NCBI RefSeq assembly: GCF_014195535.1
Contig: NZ_JACIBY010000013.1
Span: 124,001-188,000 of the forward strand
DNA length: 64,000 bases
From: Runella defluvii
GTDB lineage: Bacteria; Bacteroidota; Bacteroidia; Cytophagales; Spirosomataceae
Direction of reading: 5' to 3'
Positions 1 to 8,871 of this stretch are shown in pieces. The number at the start of each line of letters is the position of its first letter. The stretch's first letter is position 1. Under the pieces are notes generated by a model. The model made no database searches. It had not been told where the DNA came from and saw nothing but the letters and a program-made list of their open reading frames with translations. The position numbers and the translations under genes are program-made.

Positions 1-807
1 AGTGCTTACAATGCTGCTCACCCAGCGGCAAGTGTTTCGTGTGGGATTCGGGTCAACCCGCAGTATTCGGAAGTAGATACTGACATGTACAACCCGTGCG
101 TGCCTGGTTCACGCTTGGGCGTGACTCGCGACCACTTTGGAGAAACGCTCCCCGAAGGTATTGAAGGGATTCATTTTCATACACTTTGTGAAAATGGTTC
201 GGATGTGCTTGAGCGAACACTGGAAGCCTTGGAAGCGCGGTTTGGAGATTTGTTACACCAAGCAAAATGGCTAAACATGGGTGGAGGTCACCTCATGACG
301 CGCGAAGGATACGATATTCCAAAACTCATTCAATTGGTAAAAAGGTTAAAAGAAAAATACCAATTAGAGGTTATTTTAGAGCCAGGCTCGGCGATTGCTT
401 GGCGAACAGGGTATTTGACTTCTACGGTTTTGGATATTGTCAATAGCCAAGGAATTGAGGTGGCGATTTTGGATACATCCTTTGCGGCACACATGCCCGA
501 TACCCTCGAAATGCCGTACAAGCCGCGTATTTTGGGGGCTTACCATGAGCCGCAGGCAGGAAAACCAACTTATCGCCTTGGCGGAATGACCTGCTTGGCG
601 GGTGATTTTATGGGAGATTATTCCTTTGACCAGCCGCTGGAAGTGGGGCAAACGTTGGTATTTGATGACATGATTCACTACACAATGGTTAAAACGACGA
701 CCTTTAACGGGGTAAATTTGCCCTCGATTGGTATATTTCAGCAAAATGGTACTTTTAAACTTGTCAAAGAATATGGCTACGATAGTTTCAAAGACCGCTT
801 GAGTTAG
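1..807 (+). CDS. nspC: Carboxynorspermidine/carboxyspermidine decarboxylase, 5' end missing
   Basis: The reading frame is open from base 1, so the N-terminal part, including the PLP lysine, lies outside the window. The visible 268 residues begin with SAYNAAHPAAS and carry the family signature region around VNPQYSEVDTDMYNPC and PGSRLGVT, followed by the C-terminal beta domain with a VFDDMIHYTM stretch. NspC is a fold-III, PLP-dependent decarboxylase that makes norspermidine or spermidine from the carboxylated intermediate in the alternative polyamine route. Its usual partner, carboxynorspermidine dehydrogenase, is not in this window. No terminator hairpin is evident in the 145 bp before the next gene. 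Confidence 0.9.
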   Translation, partial: SAYNAAHPAASVSCGIRVNPQYSEVDTDMYNPCVPGSRLGVTRDHFGETLPEGIEGIHFHTLCENGSDVLERTLEALEARFGDLLHQAKWLNMGGGHLMTREGYDIPKLIQLVKRLKEKYQLEVILEPGSAIAWRTGYLTSTVLDIVNSQGIEVAILDTSFAAHMPDTLEMPYKPRILGAYHEPQAGKPTYRLGGMTCLAGDFMGDYSFDQPLEVGQTLVFDDMIHYTMVKTTTFNGVNLPSIGIFQQNGTFKLVKEYGYDSFKDRLS

Positions 808-897
808 GACAAGTGTAATGTACTCAAATTTAATAGACTATTGAAAAAAGTCGTAAAAAATATGAGTTGAACATGATAATCTATTGTTCAAATCGAC

Positions 898-905
898 TAA
901 ATTTG
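898..905 (+). promoter_or_regulatory. Candidate -7 box for the Rrf2 gene
   Basis: The sequence TAAATTTG matches the Bacteroidota -7 consensus TAnnTTTG exactly. It lies 47 bp before the Rrf2 start codon. No convincing -33 TTG element is seen at the usual distance, so the call rests on the -7 box alone. Confidence 0.4.
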
Positions 906-952
906 CAAAAAAGTCTTTTTCGTTTATAACCCTCAACCATAATGATTAACTC

Positions 953-1363
953 ATGATTTCTAAAAAAGCCAAATACGCCCTCAAAGCTTTGAAAGTTTTG
1001 ACCGAAGAGCACGGCAAAGGCCCAGTGCTTATTTCTCATATTGCAGAGCGCGAAAATATACCTAAGAAGTTTTTAGAGGCTATTCTGTTGGAATTGCGTA
1101 ATCACGGTATTTTATCAAGCCAAAAAGGCAAAGGCGGAGGGTACATGCTGAGAGTTGATCCAGAACGTGTCAATTTTGCGCAAGTGATTCGGGTTATTGA
1201 TGGTCCCATTGCCCCAACGCCGTGTGTGTCTTTGCATTTTTATGTAAAATGCGACGACTGCATCGACGAAGCTACCTGTGCTTTACGACCTATCATGGAA
1301 AATGTTCGGGATGCAAACTTGGGCGTATATGAGTCAACAACCCTTTCAATTTTTGTGAAATAG
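953..1363 (+). CDS. Rrf2 family transcriptional regulator
   Basis: A 136-residue protein with an N-terminal winged helix (about residues 1-80; KYALKALKVL and the wing GKGGGYML are typical of Rrf2) followed by a short dimerisation helix. Four cysteines at 91, 100, 103 and 109 lie where IscR and NsrR carry their three [2Fe-2S] ligands, so an iron-sulfur or redox-sensing role is possible, although the spacing differs from IscR. Family members regulate cysteine synthesis, Fe-S assembly or nitrosative stress; the target cannot be told from the neighbours. A TAnnTTTG box lies upstream. Confidence 0.85.
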   Translation: MISKKAKYALKALKVLTEEHGKGPVLISHIAERENIPKKFLEAILLELRNHGILSSQKGKGGGYMLRVDPERVNFAQVIRVIDGPIAPTPCVSLHFYVKCDDCIDEATCALRPIMENVRDANLGVYESTTLSIFVK

Positions 1364-1434
1364 TTGAAAGTCTGGTATTTAGTCAACAATTAACAAATAA
1401 CAGTGGCTCGCCACTTTAAACAACCCAATCCCAA

Positions 1435-1848
1435 ATGGAAATTCTCGTTCGTGCACATTCAGGCTTGCGATATGTTGTATTAGGGCTTTTGATAGCGGCT
1501 ATTATTACAGCATTCGGTAAGAAAAGTGAAAGCAATGCCCCGTATTCTAAAGTGTATTTGTTTGCCATGATTGCGACGCATACACAATTACTTATCGGTT
1601 TGATTTTGTACTTCATGAACATTGGTGTGAAAGTACGATTTGATATGATGAGCGATAAATTTTATCGCTTCTATGCCGTTGAACACCTCGTTGGGATGCT
1701 TATTGCCGTAGCCCTTATTACGGTCGGCAACGCCCAAGGGAAAAAAGGAAACCACGCAAAAGTGTTTACGTTTTACTTAATCGCATTGGTCGTTATTTTC
1801 TTGTCGATTCCTTGGCCTTTCCGCAACTTGGGTTCAGGTTGGTTTTAA
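1435..1848 (+). CDS. Small four-helix membrane protein, cytochrome b-like
   Basis: A 137-residue protein with four hydrophobic segments at about residues 10-27, 42-60, 78-98 and 112-130. Histidines at the membrane edges (HSGLRY near the N-terminus, THTQLL in helix 2, EHLVGM in helix 3) recall heme-ligating cytochrome b-type membrane proteins; similar small proteins in Bacteroidota are often labelled cytochrome B. Heme binding is inference. It follows the Rrf2 gene by 71 bp and is followed by two strong hairpins, which suggests the transcription unit ends here. Confidence 0.5.
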   Translation: MEILVRAHSGLRYVVLGLLIAAIITAFGKKSESNAPYSKVYLFAMIATHTQLLIGLILYFMNIGVKVRFDMMSDKFYRFYAVEHLVGMLIAVALITVGNAQGKKGNHAKVFTFYLIALVVIFLSIPWPFRNLGSGWF

Positions 1849-1853
1849 TACTT

Positions 1854-1914
1854 GGTCAGACGACAGTCAGACCGAACCTACGATTTTAGCATTCAGTCTG
1901 ACTATCGTCTGACT
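1854..1914. repeat. Large inverted repeat after the small membrane protein gene
   Basis: Arms 1855-1872 and 1896-1913 are 18 bp each with one mismatch. Each arm itself contains GTCAGAC twice, or its complement, so the element is an inverted repeat built from a direct repeat. It begins 6 bp after the stop codon and has no T-run. Confidence 0.8.
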
Positions 1915-1929
1915 GGGACTCTACAAACA

Positions 1930-1975
1930 AAAATCGGTCAAATAAAGGTATGCAAACCTTTGTTTGACCGATTTT
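1930..1975 (+). terminator. Rho-independent terminator-like hairpin
   Basis: Arms 1930-1949 and 1956-1975 form a 20-bp stem with one G-T wobble and a 6-nt loop, ending in TTTT. It directly follows the inverted repeat at 1854-1914 and probably ends transcription from the upstream genes. Confidence 0.75.
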
Positions 1976-2040
1976 GCTTGAAAAGCATCTGACATTTTCG
2001 TATATTAGCCACAGATTCAGAATTTTAACCCTCCCTGCCC

Positions 2041-2790
2041 ATGAAACACGGTTACGCGCTTGCTGGATTGTTGTGGTGGTTTTCGTTGTCGTCAGGATTT
2101 TGCCAAAACCGCCTTTTTAGAGGACACTGGTACGTAGGTGCCGACGTTGGTATTTTAAGTAGTCAAACCCGCATGGTGGCGGGAGAACTCCAGAAATATA
2201 GCTCGGGAGGGTCGGGGATTATGCCCATCTACGGCCTCAAAGTAGGAAGAATCTTGAACCCTTATTTTTCGGTAGAAACGGGGGCGTATGCTTTACCGCT
2301 CAATCTTGTTTATCTATACCAAACCGACCGGGTCATTGGAACCAACTCCTTTCGTTTCTTGAGTATTCCTATTCGTGCCAATTGGCGAGTACGGGTTTTT
2401 CATGATAAACTGGAAGCACACCTCGGTGCAGGGTTACAATACGTTCGTTCTAATACACCCTATAATTTTACTAAGTTTAGTGGCCTAATCACGTCGCGTG
2501 GGCATACGTGGACTGATTCGTTGGCGTATTCAGGTTCGGTTGGGGTGGTTCGCCAACATTCGATAAATGCCGAACTCAACGCAGGCATTCATTGGGCATT
2601 GTCACGCCGCTGGACATTGAGCATGTATGCTCGCCAAATGTTCGGTATGATGAACATTGCGCAGATGGAAGTGGCGATTAAAAATAACCAAGAACCCACC
2701 GATAAAGCAAGGTTTGTCTCCAAAGGAGCGGGCTTTACCACTGGTGTAGGTATCCGATACAACCTTGCTCCTAAACGACGTTTCAACTAG
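2041..2790 (+). CDS. Outer-membrane beta-barrel-like protein of unknown function
   Basis: A 249-residue protein with an N-terminal signal peptide (hydrophobic LAGLLWWFSLSSGF, cleavage expected near FCQN). The rest alternates polar and hydrophobic or aromatic residues (VGADVGIL, YFSVETGAYAL, AHLGAGLQYV, TTGVGIRYNL), the pattern of an 8-strand-type beta-barrel, and it ends close to a terminal strand. Bacteroidota genomes hold many such PorT/OmpA-barrel-like proteins without assigned roles. It lies 12 bp before the M28 peptidase gene and may be cotranscribed with it. Confidence 0.6.
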   Translation: MKHGYALAGLLWWFSLSSGFCQNRLFRGHWYVGADVGILSSQTRMVAGELQKYSSGGSGIMPIYGLKVGRILNPYFSVETGAYALPLNLVYLYQTDRVIGTNSFRFLSIPIRANWRVRVFHDKLEAHLGAGLQYVRSNTPYNFTKFSGLITSRGHTWTDSLAYSGSVGVVRQHSINAELNAGIHWALSRRWTLSMYARQMFGMMNIAQMEVAIKNNQEPTDKARFVSKGAGFTTGVGIRYNLAPKRRFN

Positions 2791-2802
2791 CCCCCAGTAC
2801 GA

Positions 2803-3948
2803 ATGGCTTTACAAACATCCTCACTTTTACGACAGCTCACGGCTTTTTCGCACCGTGGTGTTGGTAGTAGCTCAAACACAAAAACGGCGACCCTGATTGC
2901 CGAAACCCTTCAAAAAATTGGCTTTACCGTCGAAAAACAAACATTTCAAACCCCCGCGACTTATGTTCCTATTGTTTATTGGCTGATTGGGGTTTTGGCG
3001 CTTGGGCTGTTGAGTGTGCAGTGGTGGGGGTTGGTTTCTGTATTGTTGGTAGCCATATCTGCGGTCAATGGTGTTCTTTACTTCGATTGGCGTCCCTCTT
3101 GGCTGCTATACGCCCCGCCTTTGGTACGTGCCGAGAACGTGATTGGGCGTTATGGAAAAAAAGCCAATGGTCAAAAAGTGATTTTGATGGCACATTTCGA
3201 CTCTGCTCCTGTCTCTTTTTTGTACCGACGCCAAACCAAAGATGGTTTCCGCAATTCCATTCGAGCAAGTATGGTTTTGATGGCTTTGGCGGTTCCTGTG
3301 GTAGGGTTAAGTTATCATTTGCCCCAAAACCAGTATTTACTGGTGATTCGGGTGTTGTTAGTCACTTATTTTCTGGGGCAAGCCATTTTGGGGACAATAG
3401 GTTTTTGGCAAAAAGGGTTTACCAACGGTGCGAGTGACAACGCCACGGGCGTAGTGGCTGCGTTGGCAACTGCGGAGAAATTGAAGGCGTTACTGAAAGA
3501 TGCGGAGATAGAAGTCGTACTGACCAACGCCGAAGAGGCAGGCATGATAGGAGCCTATCATTACTTTCAGAAAAAGTTTGATAAAAGTCGCCAAAATTAC
3601 CTCATCAACTTCGATACATTGGGAAATGGCCAGTTGAATGTCATTACAAAAACGGGTAGTTTGTCGTTGATTGAATACAACAATGACCTAACAAAAACGG
3701 CATTGGCATTGATTGAAACCCAGCCCCAATTTAAAGAGATAGCCGTAGGAGATTGGCATACGGCTGATTTTGACTCCGCTTGGTTTGTCAGGGCGGGAAT
3801 TCCTTGCATGACGCTTTCGGCCTTAGACGCCGAGGGAACCATGCCCAATATTCACCGCCCAGAAGATACCATTGACCATGTGGACGAAGCTCCTATGCAC
3901 CAAGCGATTGATTTTGCGGTGGCCGTTGCCCAAAAAAATTCCCAGTAA
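2803..3948 (+). CDS. Membrane-anchored M28 family zinc aminopeptidase
   Basis: A 381-residue M28 peptidase. The expected di-zinc ligand and catalytic positions are visible: H131 (MAHFDSA), D212 in GASDNATGV, E244-E245 (NAEEAGMIGA), D271 (NFDTLG) and H351 (HRPEDTIDHVD). Two or three hydrophobic segments lie at about 54-92, before the peptidase core. Another pair at about 156-200 is inserted between the first two motifs, so the enzyme is membrane-embedded, unlike classic secreted M28 enzymes. It probably removes N-terminal residues from peptides; the substrate is unknown. It converges with the pnuC-like gene 9 bp away. Confidence 0.85.
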   Translation: MALQTSSLLRQLTAFSHRGVGSSSNTKTATLIAETLQKIGFTVEKQTFQTPATYVPIVYWLIGVLALGLLSVQWWGLVSVLLVAISAVNGVLYFDWRPSWLLYAPPLVRAENVIGRYGKKANGQKVILMAHFDSAPVSFLYRRQTKDGFRNSIRASMVLMALAVPVVGLSYHLPQNQYLLVIRVLLVTYFLGQAILGTIGFWQKGFTNGASDNATGVVAALATAEKLKALLKDAEIEVVLTNAEEAGMIGAYHYFQKKFDKSRQNYLINFDTLGNGQLNVITKTGSLSLIEYNNDLTKTALALIETQPQFKEIAVGDWHTADFDSAWFVRAGIPCMTLSALDAEGTMPNIHRPEDTIDHVDEAPMHQAIDFAVAVAQKNSQ

Positions 3949-3957
3949 TTATTGGCT

Positions 3958-4614
3958 CTATTTGGAATAATTTCGGTATTCCTTTGTCCAGTTGTAAGCC
4001 CCAAAAGCGGCGATAAAACAGAAAACAAAGTAAAGCAAAGCATACAGCTTCACGTCTTTGAGCGAATACATGTAGGTAGAAATGGCATCGATCAAGAGCC
4101 ACACGTACCACGCTTCAATTTTTTTGCGAATGAGCATAAAAGTAGCAACAATGCTCATCACCGTAGTGAAAGAATCCATGTAAGGAAACGCGCTGGGCTG
4201 ACTAAATAAGGTAGGAAATAATCCGTGCAAATTTTTGGCAAAAGTGCCTAACAGTACCGTACAGATAAGCCCACCGACGCCCAGAAAAAGCCATTGTTGC
4301 ACCGATAATTTGCTAATTCTAAGTTCGTTTTTGAGGTTGGCTTCTGCTGCTTGCGGGTATTTCCATTGCCACCATCCGATGAGGTTGGTAATGAAAAAGA
4401 ATACCTGCAAAAACATATCGGGATATAATTGTATCTGATAAAACAACACAAAAGCCAGTACGACATTGACCAAGCCAATGATCCAGCTCCACACATTTTC
4501 ACGGGCTGAGAGCCAAACTGCCACGCCGCCAGTGATGGTTGCCCAAAATTCGAGGTGGCTCATTTGGTAGCCTAATGCCTCAAAAAAGATGTTATTGATG
4601 TCAAAAAAATCCAT
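3958..4614 (-). CDS. pnuC: PnuC-type vitamin transporter (nicotinamide riboside-like)
   Basis: A 218-residue polytopic membrane protein with the PnuC fold: seven or so hydrophobic helices and the characteristic run NVWSWIIGLVNVVLAF, then FFFITNLIGWWQWKY. Family members move nicotinamide riboside, thiamine or riboflavin by facilitated diffusion driven by intracellular phosphorylation. No TPP or FMN riboswitch-like sequence was recognised upstream and no salvage kinase is adjacent, so the vitamin is not settled. It is monocistronic, convergent with the M28 peptidase and divergent from glgB. Confidence 0.85.
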   Translation of the reverse strand: MDFFDINNIFFEALGYQMSHLEFWATITGGVAVWLSARENVWSWIIGLVNVVLAFVLFYQIQLYPDMFLQVFFFITNLIGWWQWKYPQAAEANLKNELRISKLSVQQWLFLGVGGLICTVLLGTFAKNLHGLFPTLFSQPSAFPYMDSFTTVMSIVATFMLIRKKIEAWYVWLLIDAISTYMYSLKDVKLYALLYFVFCFIAAFGAYNWTKEYRNYSK

Positions 4615-4755
4615 TTGTGTAGGTAGCCCGTTAAAGAGATAGGGGGAGTATTTTAATTGGAAAAAGATTTTTTAAACTTAATAGTACAATTATGGCTCGA
4701 AAAAATCTATTTTGCGGCATATAACCTATAGTGAACCAACTCTAAGCTCAATATT

Positions 4756-6789
4756 ATGGCAAAATCAACCAAAACAAAAAAAGAAGTTGTAGCCGAACCC
4801 TCTGTCCCTAAAAAAACGCGCAAGAAAGCCGAACCCGTTGTAGAAGCAGCAGAAACTGCCGAAATAGCGGTGGAGTTGAAAAATGTTGAAGAATATTCCC
4901 TGTTTTCCGAATTTGATATTTACCTTTTTAAATCAGGAAAGCACTACAAACTGTACGAAAAACTCGGTTCGCACGTCGTCGAGTTCAAAGGTGTCATTGG
5001 TACGTACTTTGCAGTATGGGCTCCCAATGCGCGTTTCGTCTCGGTGATTGGAAATTTTAACGGCTGGAACCGTGGAAGCCACCCACTAAGCGCTCGCTGG
5101 GATGGCTCAGGTATTTGGGAAGGGTTTATCCCGAATATTGGTCGTGGCGAAGTTTACAAATACTTTATTCACTCCAATAACCACGGCCAAGACCTCGAAA
5201 AAGCCGACCCGTTTGCTTTGTGGTGCGAAGTGGCGCCCAAGACGGCTTCGGTGGTTTGGGATACGTGGTACGAATGGCAAGATGAGGCGTGGATGCGCGA
5301 CCGTCGGAAAAACAATGCCCTCAATGCGCCGATGTCGGTCTATGAAGTGCATTTGGGTTCATGGATGCGCGACCCCGCCGATCCCGAACGGTTCCTTAAT
5401 TACCGCGAGATTGCCGATGCCATGGTGCCTTACGTCAAGGAAATGGGCTTTACCCACGTAGAGTTTATGCCCATCATGGAAGCGCCTTATCCGCCGTCGT
5501 GGGGCTACCAAATCACAGGCTATTTCTCGTGTGCGTCGCGCATGGGAGCGCCGCAAGATTTGATGTACTTGATTGAAAAGCTTCACGAAGCAGGGGTTGG
5601 GGTGTTGATGGACTGGGTACCTTCTCACTTCCCAGGCGATGCGTACGGGTTGTACAATTTTGACGGAACACACCTCTATGAGCACGCCGACCCACGCAAG
5701 GGTTACCATCCCGACTGGAAGAGCTATATCTTTAACTACGGCCGCAACGAAGTGCGCTCGTTTTTGATTTCTAATGCCTTGTTCTGGCTGGAACGCTACC
5801 ACGCCGATGGTTTGCGGGTGGATGCCGTGGCGTCGATGCTGTACCTCGACTACTCACGCAAACACGGAGAATGGATTCCTAACGAATTTGGAGGCCGTGA
5901 AAACTTGGAAGCAATTTCGCTCTTGCGCGAAATGAACGAAGCGGTTTACAAAGAGTTCCCCGATGTTCAAACCATTGCCGAAGAATCGACGGCCTTCCCT
6001 GGCGTTTCTCGTCCTGTGTATTTGGGCGGTTTAGGCTTTGGTATGAAGTGGATGATGGGCTGGATGAACGATACCTTGAAGTATTTTGAAAAAGACCCAA
6101 TGTATCGTCGTTGGCACCAAGACCAAATCACGTTTAGTTTGGTTTATGCCTTCTCCGAAAACTTTATGTTGCCACTTTCGCACGATGAAGTGGTGTATGG
6201 TAAAGGTTCGCTGATTGGAAAAATGCCAGGGGATGATTGGCAACGCTTTGCCAACCTCCGTTTGTTGTTTACGTACATGTACACACACCCAGGAACGAAG
6301 CTAGTATTCATGGGTGGGGAGTTTGGACAAGAACGCGAATGGAATTTCCAGCAGTCGCTCGACTGGCATTTGCTCAACCATGGCTCGCACCAAGGTATGA
6401 AAGCCTGCATGAAGGCCCTCAACCAAACACTGCGTAGTCAGCCAGCTTTACACGATTACAACTTCTCACCCGAAGGGTTTGAATGGATAGATGCCCAAGA
6501 CCGGGACAACTCGATTGTGATTTATATGCGCAAAGGCATCAATCCAAGCGACACCATAGTGGTAGTGCTCAACATGACGCCAACGCCACAGTATCAATAC
6601 CGCATAGGTGTTCCTGCGGCGGGTAGTTGGGAAGAGGTGTTTAACAGCGATTCGACTGCGTATTTTGGTAGTGGCGTGAGCAATGCGACGCCGATTGAGG
6701 CCGAGCCTATCAAGTGGCATGGACGGGAACAGTCGGCTTTAATTACGATTCCACCGTTGGCGGGTATCGTGTTGAAACGCAAAGGATAA
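4756..6789 (+). CDS. glgB: 1,4-alpha-glucan branching enzyme
   Basis: A 677-residue GH13 enzyme that introduces alpha-1,6 branches into glycogen. A Lys/Ala/Glu-rich extension of about 45 residues precedes a CBM48 domain (about 70-170, with FAVWAPNA and VIGNFNGWN), then the catalytic barrel and a C-terminal beta domain. Catalytic residues are visible: the nucleophile Asp in GLRVDAVASM (about 356), the acid Glu in TIAEEST (about 409) and the stabilising Asp in LSHDEVVYG (about 476). The charged N-terminal tail is not part of the usual enzyme and may be disordered. No other glycogen genes are adjacent. A strong terminator follows. Confidence 0.95.
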   Translation: MAKSTKTKKEVVAEPSVPKKTRKKAEPVVEAAETAEIAVELKNVEEYSLFSEFDIYLFKSGKHYKLYEKLGSHVVEFKGVIGTYFAVWAPNARFVSVIGNFNGWNRGSHPLSARWDGSGIWEGFIPNIGRGEVYKYFIHSNNHGQDLEKADPFALWCEVAPKTASVVWDTWYEWQDEAWMRDRRKNNALNAPMSVYEVHLGSWMRDPADPERFLNYREIADAMVPYVKEMGFTHVEFMPIMEAPYPPSWGYQITGYFSCASRMGAPQDLMYLIEKLHEAGVGVLMDWVPSHFPGDAYGLYNFDGTHLYEHADPRKGYHPDWKSYIFNYGRNEVRSFLISNALFWLERYHADGLRVDAVASMLYLDYSRKHGEWIPNEFGGRENLEAISLLREMNEAVYKEFPDVQTIAEESTAFPGVSRPVYLGGLGFGMKWMMGWMNDTLKYFEKDPMYRRWHQDQITFSLVYAFSENFMLPLSHDEVVYGKGSLIGKMPGDDWQRFANLRLLFTYMYTHPGTKLVFMGGEFGQEREWNFQQSLDWHLLNHGSHQGMKACMKALNQTLRSQPALHDYNFSPEGFEWIDAQDRDNSIVIYMRKGINPSDTIVVVLNMTPTPQYQYRIGVPAAGSWEEVFNSDSTAYFGSGVSNATPIEAEPIKWHGREQSALITIPPLAGIVLKRKG

Positions 6790-6807
6790 TACATTAGACC
6801 TACGCAT

Positions 6808-6846
6808 AAAAAAACTCCCTCGGTACATGCCTGAGGGAGTTTTTTT
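6808..6846 (+). terminator. Rho-independent terminator after glgB
   Basis: Arms 6808-6821 and 6833-6846 pair perfectly (AAACTCCCTC with GAGGGAGTTT) around an 11-nt loop, with a T-run at the 3' side and an A-run at the 5' side. It can therefore serve glgB and also the convergent gene at 6868-7599. Confidence 0.9.
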
Positions 6847-6867
6847 ATGGTTATGTAAAACCCAAAA

Positions 6868-7599
6868 TTAGAAGAGTAAACTTAAACCTCCTCCAAAGCT
6901 CAATAAACCTATTGGGTGTACTTCTCTGATTTTGTCATCTACCTTATCTTCACCGATGGTGAGGGTGCTGGTGAGGTTGTTGTACGACGCACGCGTGCTG
7001 ATGTAGTCGGCATGGACGGCGAGGGCAAAATTGCGAGTTACTTTCACGCGAATGCTGCTACCAGCACCTACAGAAAACGAACCGCTTTTGGTCTGGGAGG
7101 TTTTGATGGTCAAAGGTACATCATAAAACTGCCCTTTGAGTTCTGTCGATGGACGCTCAATCCAAGAATAACCACCTGTGACGCGGGCATCAAACATCAA
7201 AAGCCCTTTGGACAAAGTCATGTAAGGGCCTACCATGAAGTGCGAGCAGTTCCAAGTACCTCCTGTAACACTCCAACTTCCTCCAGAGTGACTTGTTTGG
7301 ATATTTTGAACTAGCTTTTGGGTACTTGATTCATTTAAACAATTGGTAAACGAACCTACCACCCCCAAACGGCGCGTAAGACGATAGCCGCCTGTGATTT
7401 GCATAGAAGTACCACGCAGCGCTGATACGTCCGAAGGTGCTGTGGGGTCGCCTTTCATGAGCGACTTTACAGGCATACTGATACCTCCTGAAAGGTTGAT
7501 AAAACCACGGTGGTCGATGTGTGATAAAATAAAAGTTTGCTGGCCAAAACTCATACCTGCGATGAGCATAGCAACAACCGATGTATATACTTTTTTCAT
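6868..7599 (-). CDS. Secreted beta-barrel-like protein of unknown function
   Basis: A 243-residue protein with a clear signal peptide (MKKVYTSVVAMLIAGMSFGQ). The mature part contains strand-like stretches such as GFINLSGGISMPV, QITGGYRLTRRLGVVGS, FSVGAGSSIRVKV and a C-terminal GLLSFGGGLSLLF ending in phenylalanine, as is common for outer-membrane beta-barrels. No named family was recognised. It converges on glgB with the shared terminator between them and is divergent from the 7728-8825 gene. Confidence 0.6.
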   Translation of the reverse strand: MKKVYTSVVAMLIAGMSFGQQTFILSHIDHRGFINLSGGISMPVKSLMKGDPTAPSDVSALRGTSMQITGGYRLTRRLGVVGSFTNCLNESSTQKLVQNIQTSHSGGSWSVTGGTWNCSHFMVGPYMTLSKGLLMFDARVTGGYSWIERPSTELKGQFYDVPLTIKTSQTKSGSFSVGAGSSIRVKVTRNFALAVHADYISTRASYNNLTSTLTIGEDKVDDKIREVHPIGLLSFGGGLSLLF

Positions 7600-7727
7600 T
7601 TTATTGTATGGATTAAGGTTACTTGATTAGGGTCTATCAAACTCCGTGCCAAACTTTTAAATCGCTGATTTACAGTTGGGATTTGGTGCCAATGTTTTTG
7701 GTGAAAAAGATTTTGCGATATTCGTAC

Positions 7728-8825
7728 ATGGATTTAACTAGCGCAGAACTACTGGAGAGAATCATCGGAAAAATTGCGGCTTTGCAGTCGAAAGGGGAAG
7801 GATGTTTTGATGAAGGGCTTTTTCCAGCCCAGCGCGTCAACCGCTCAATTGGGTACGTAAGGCCAGATACGACGGTGTTTTTTACGGCCGTTGTTGTGTT
7901 TACACTACAAAAAATAAAATCAACGCTACCCAAGAAAGCCCAACAACAGGTGGAAGTAATGGAAGAAAAAGCGTTAAAAACGTACCCGCTTTTTCGGAAC
8001 AAAGATGGCTTGAAAACGTATAATTTTTGGAAAACACGGCCGTCTAATCATTTTCCAAATGGCTATTTATTTCGCCGATTCGAACATTTTCGGATTCCCG
8101 ATGACGTGGACGATACAGCCATGATTTATCTGACTTCATCGCCTACCAACGAAGAGGTAAAATGGCTAAAAGAGAAGCTGATTTTACACGCGAACCTCAC
8201 GAAACTACAGGTGAAGAATACCTACGCCGATTATCGGAATTTACGGGCGTATTCCACGTGGTTTGGAAAAAATATGTACATCGAATTTGACGCTTGTGTG
8301 TTGGCCAATTTGATGTATTGTATTTATGAATACCAACTTCCGCTCAATCGACACGACGAGGATAGCTTGACCTACATTCGGTCGGTTATTGAAACAAATC
8401 GATACCTTGAGGAGCCGTTTCGCTGTGCCCACGAATACCCAAGAACGGTTCCGATTATTTACCACGTAGCTCGGCTTATGGGTGCTTTTGTCGTTCCAGC
8501 GTTGGAACCCATTCGGGAAAAATTGATGGCAGATACGCAGCAGTTGTTGACCCAAAAACAACCGATTTTGGACGAAATTGTGTTAAAAACATCATTGATA
8601 CGCTTAGGGGGGACGGAAGGGATAACCGTGAGCCGTGATTTGTCAACCTTGACAAAGGCCGACTTTGAAGGGTTTTACTTTTTTATTGCGGGTTTGTTGA
8701 CGGCCTACGAACATCCTTGGCTTTACCGATGGGCCAAGTCGCCACTGGTGCAAATGCGTTGGGAGTGTGAAGCGCATTGTTGGACGCTCATTGCTGAGTA
8801 TGTGGCCTTATCACAAAGCTTGTAA
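7728..8825 (+). CDS. Toroid-like protein with a DVDDTAM motif, function unknown
   Basis: 365 residues from the ATG at 7728. The frame is open from 7623, but that start would lie only 23 bp from the divergent gene and adds a poorly ordered extension. The protein is helical and lacks a signal peptide. Residues 124-132 read PDDVDDTAM, resembling the DxDD acid motif of class II terpene cyclases; RPDTTVFFTAVV (45-56) and the paired helices fit an alpha-alpha toroid. It is much shorter than known two-domain class II cyclases and has no isoprenoid neighbour, so an enzymatic role is only a suggestion. The terminator at 8824-8864 follows at once. Confidence 0.5.
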   Translation: MDLTSAELLERIIGKIAALQSKGEGCFDEGLFPAQRVNRSIGYVRPDTTVFFTAVVVFTLQKIKSTLPKKAQQQVEVMEEKALKTYPLFRNKDGLKTYNFWKTRPSNHFPNGYLFRRFEHFRIPDDVDDTAMIYLTSSPTNEEVKWLKEKLILHANLTKLQVKNTYADYRNLRAYSTWFGKNMYIEFDACVLANLMYCIYEYQLPLNRHDEDSLTYIRSVIETNRYLEEPFRCAHEYPRTVPIIYHVARLMGAFVVPALEPIREKLMADTQQLLTQKQPILDEIVLKTSLIRLGGTEGITVSRDLSTLTKADFEGFYFFIAGLLTAYEHPWLYRWAKSPLVQMRWECEAHCWTLIAEYVALSQSL

Positions 8826-8864
8826 CGGTACTTCAAGCCATTGCTCACTGCTTGAAGTACCGTT
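8824..8864. terminator. Bidirectional terminator between convergent genes
   Basis: Perfect 15-bp arms at 8824-8838 and 8850-8864 (AACGGTACTTCAAGC and its complement) with an 11-nt loop fill the gap between two convergent genes. The T/A-run is short, so efficiency is uncertain. Confidence 0.7.
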
Positions 8865-8871
8865 GTTGGAA

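Noticed and set aside
4615-4755. Riboswitch upstream of the pnuC gene
   Set aside because: No THI-box, RFN or NAD-type conserved core was recognised in the 141-bp gap.
7623-7727. An extended N-terminus for the DVDDTAM protein from 7623
   Set aside because: The extension crosses likely promoter sequence, lies 23 bp from the divergent start codon and has no conserved features.
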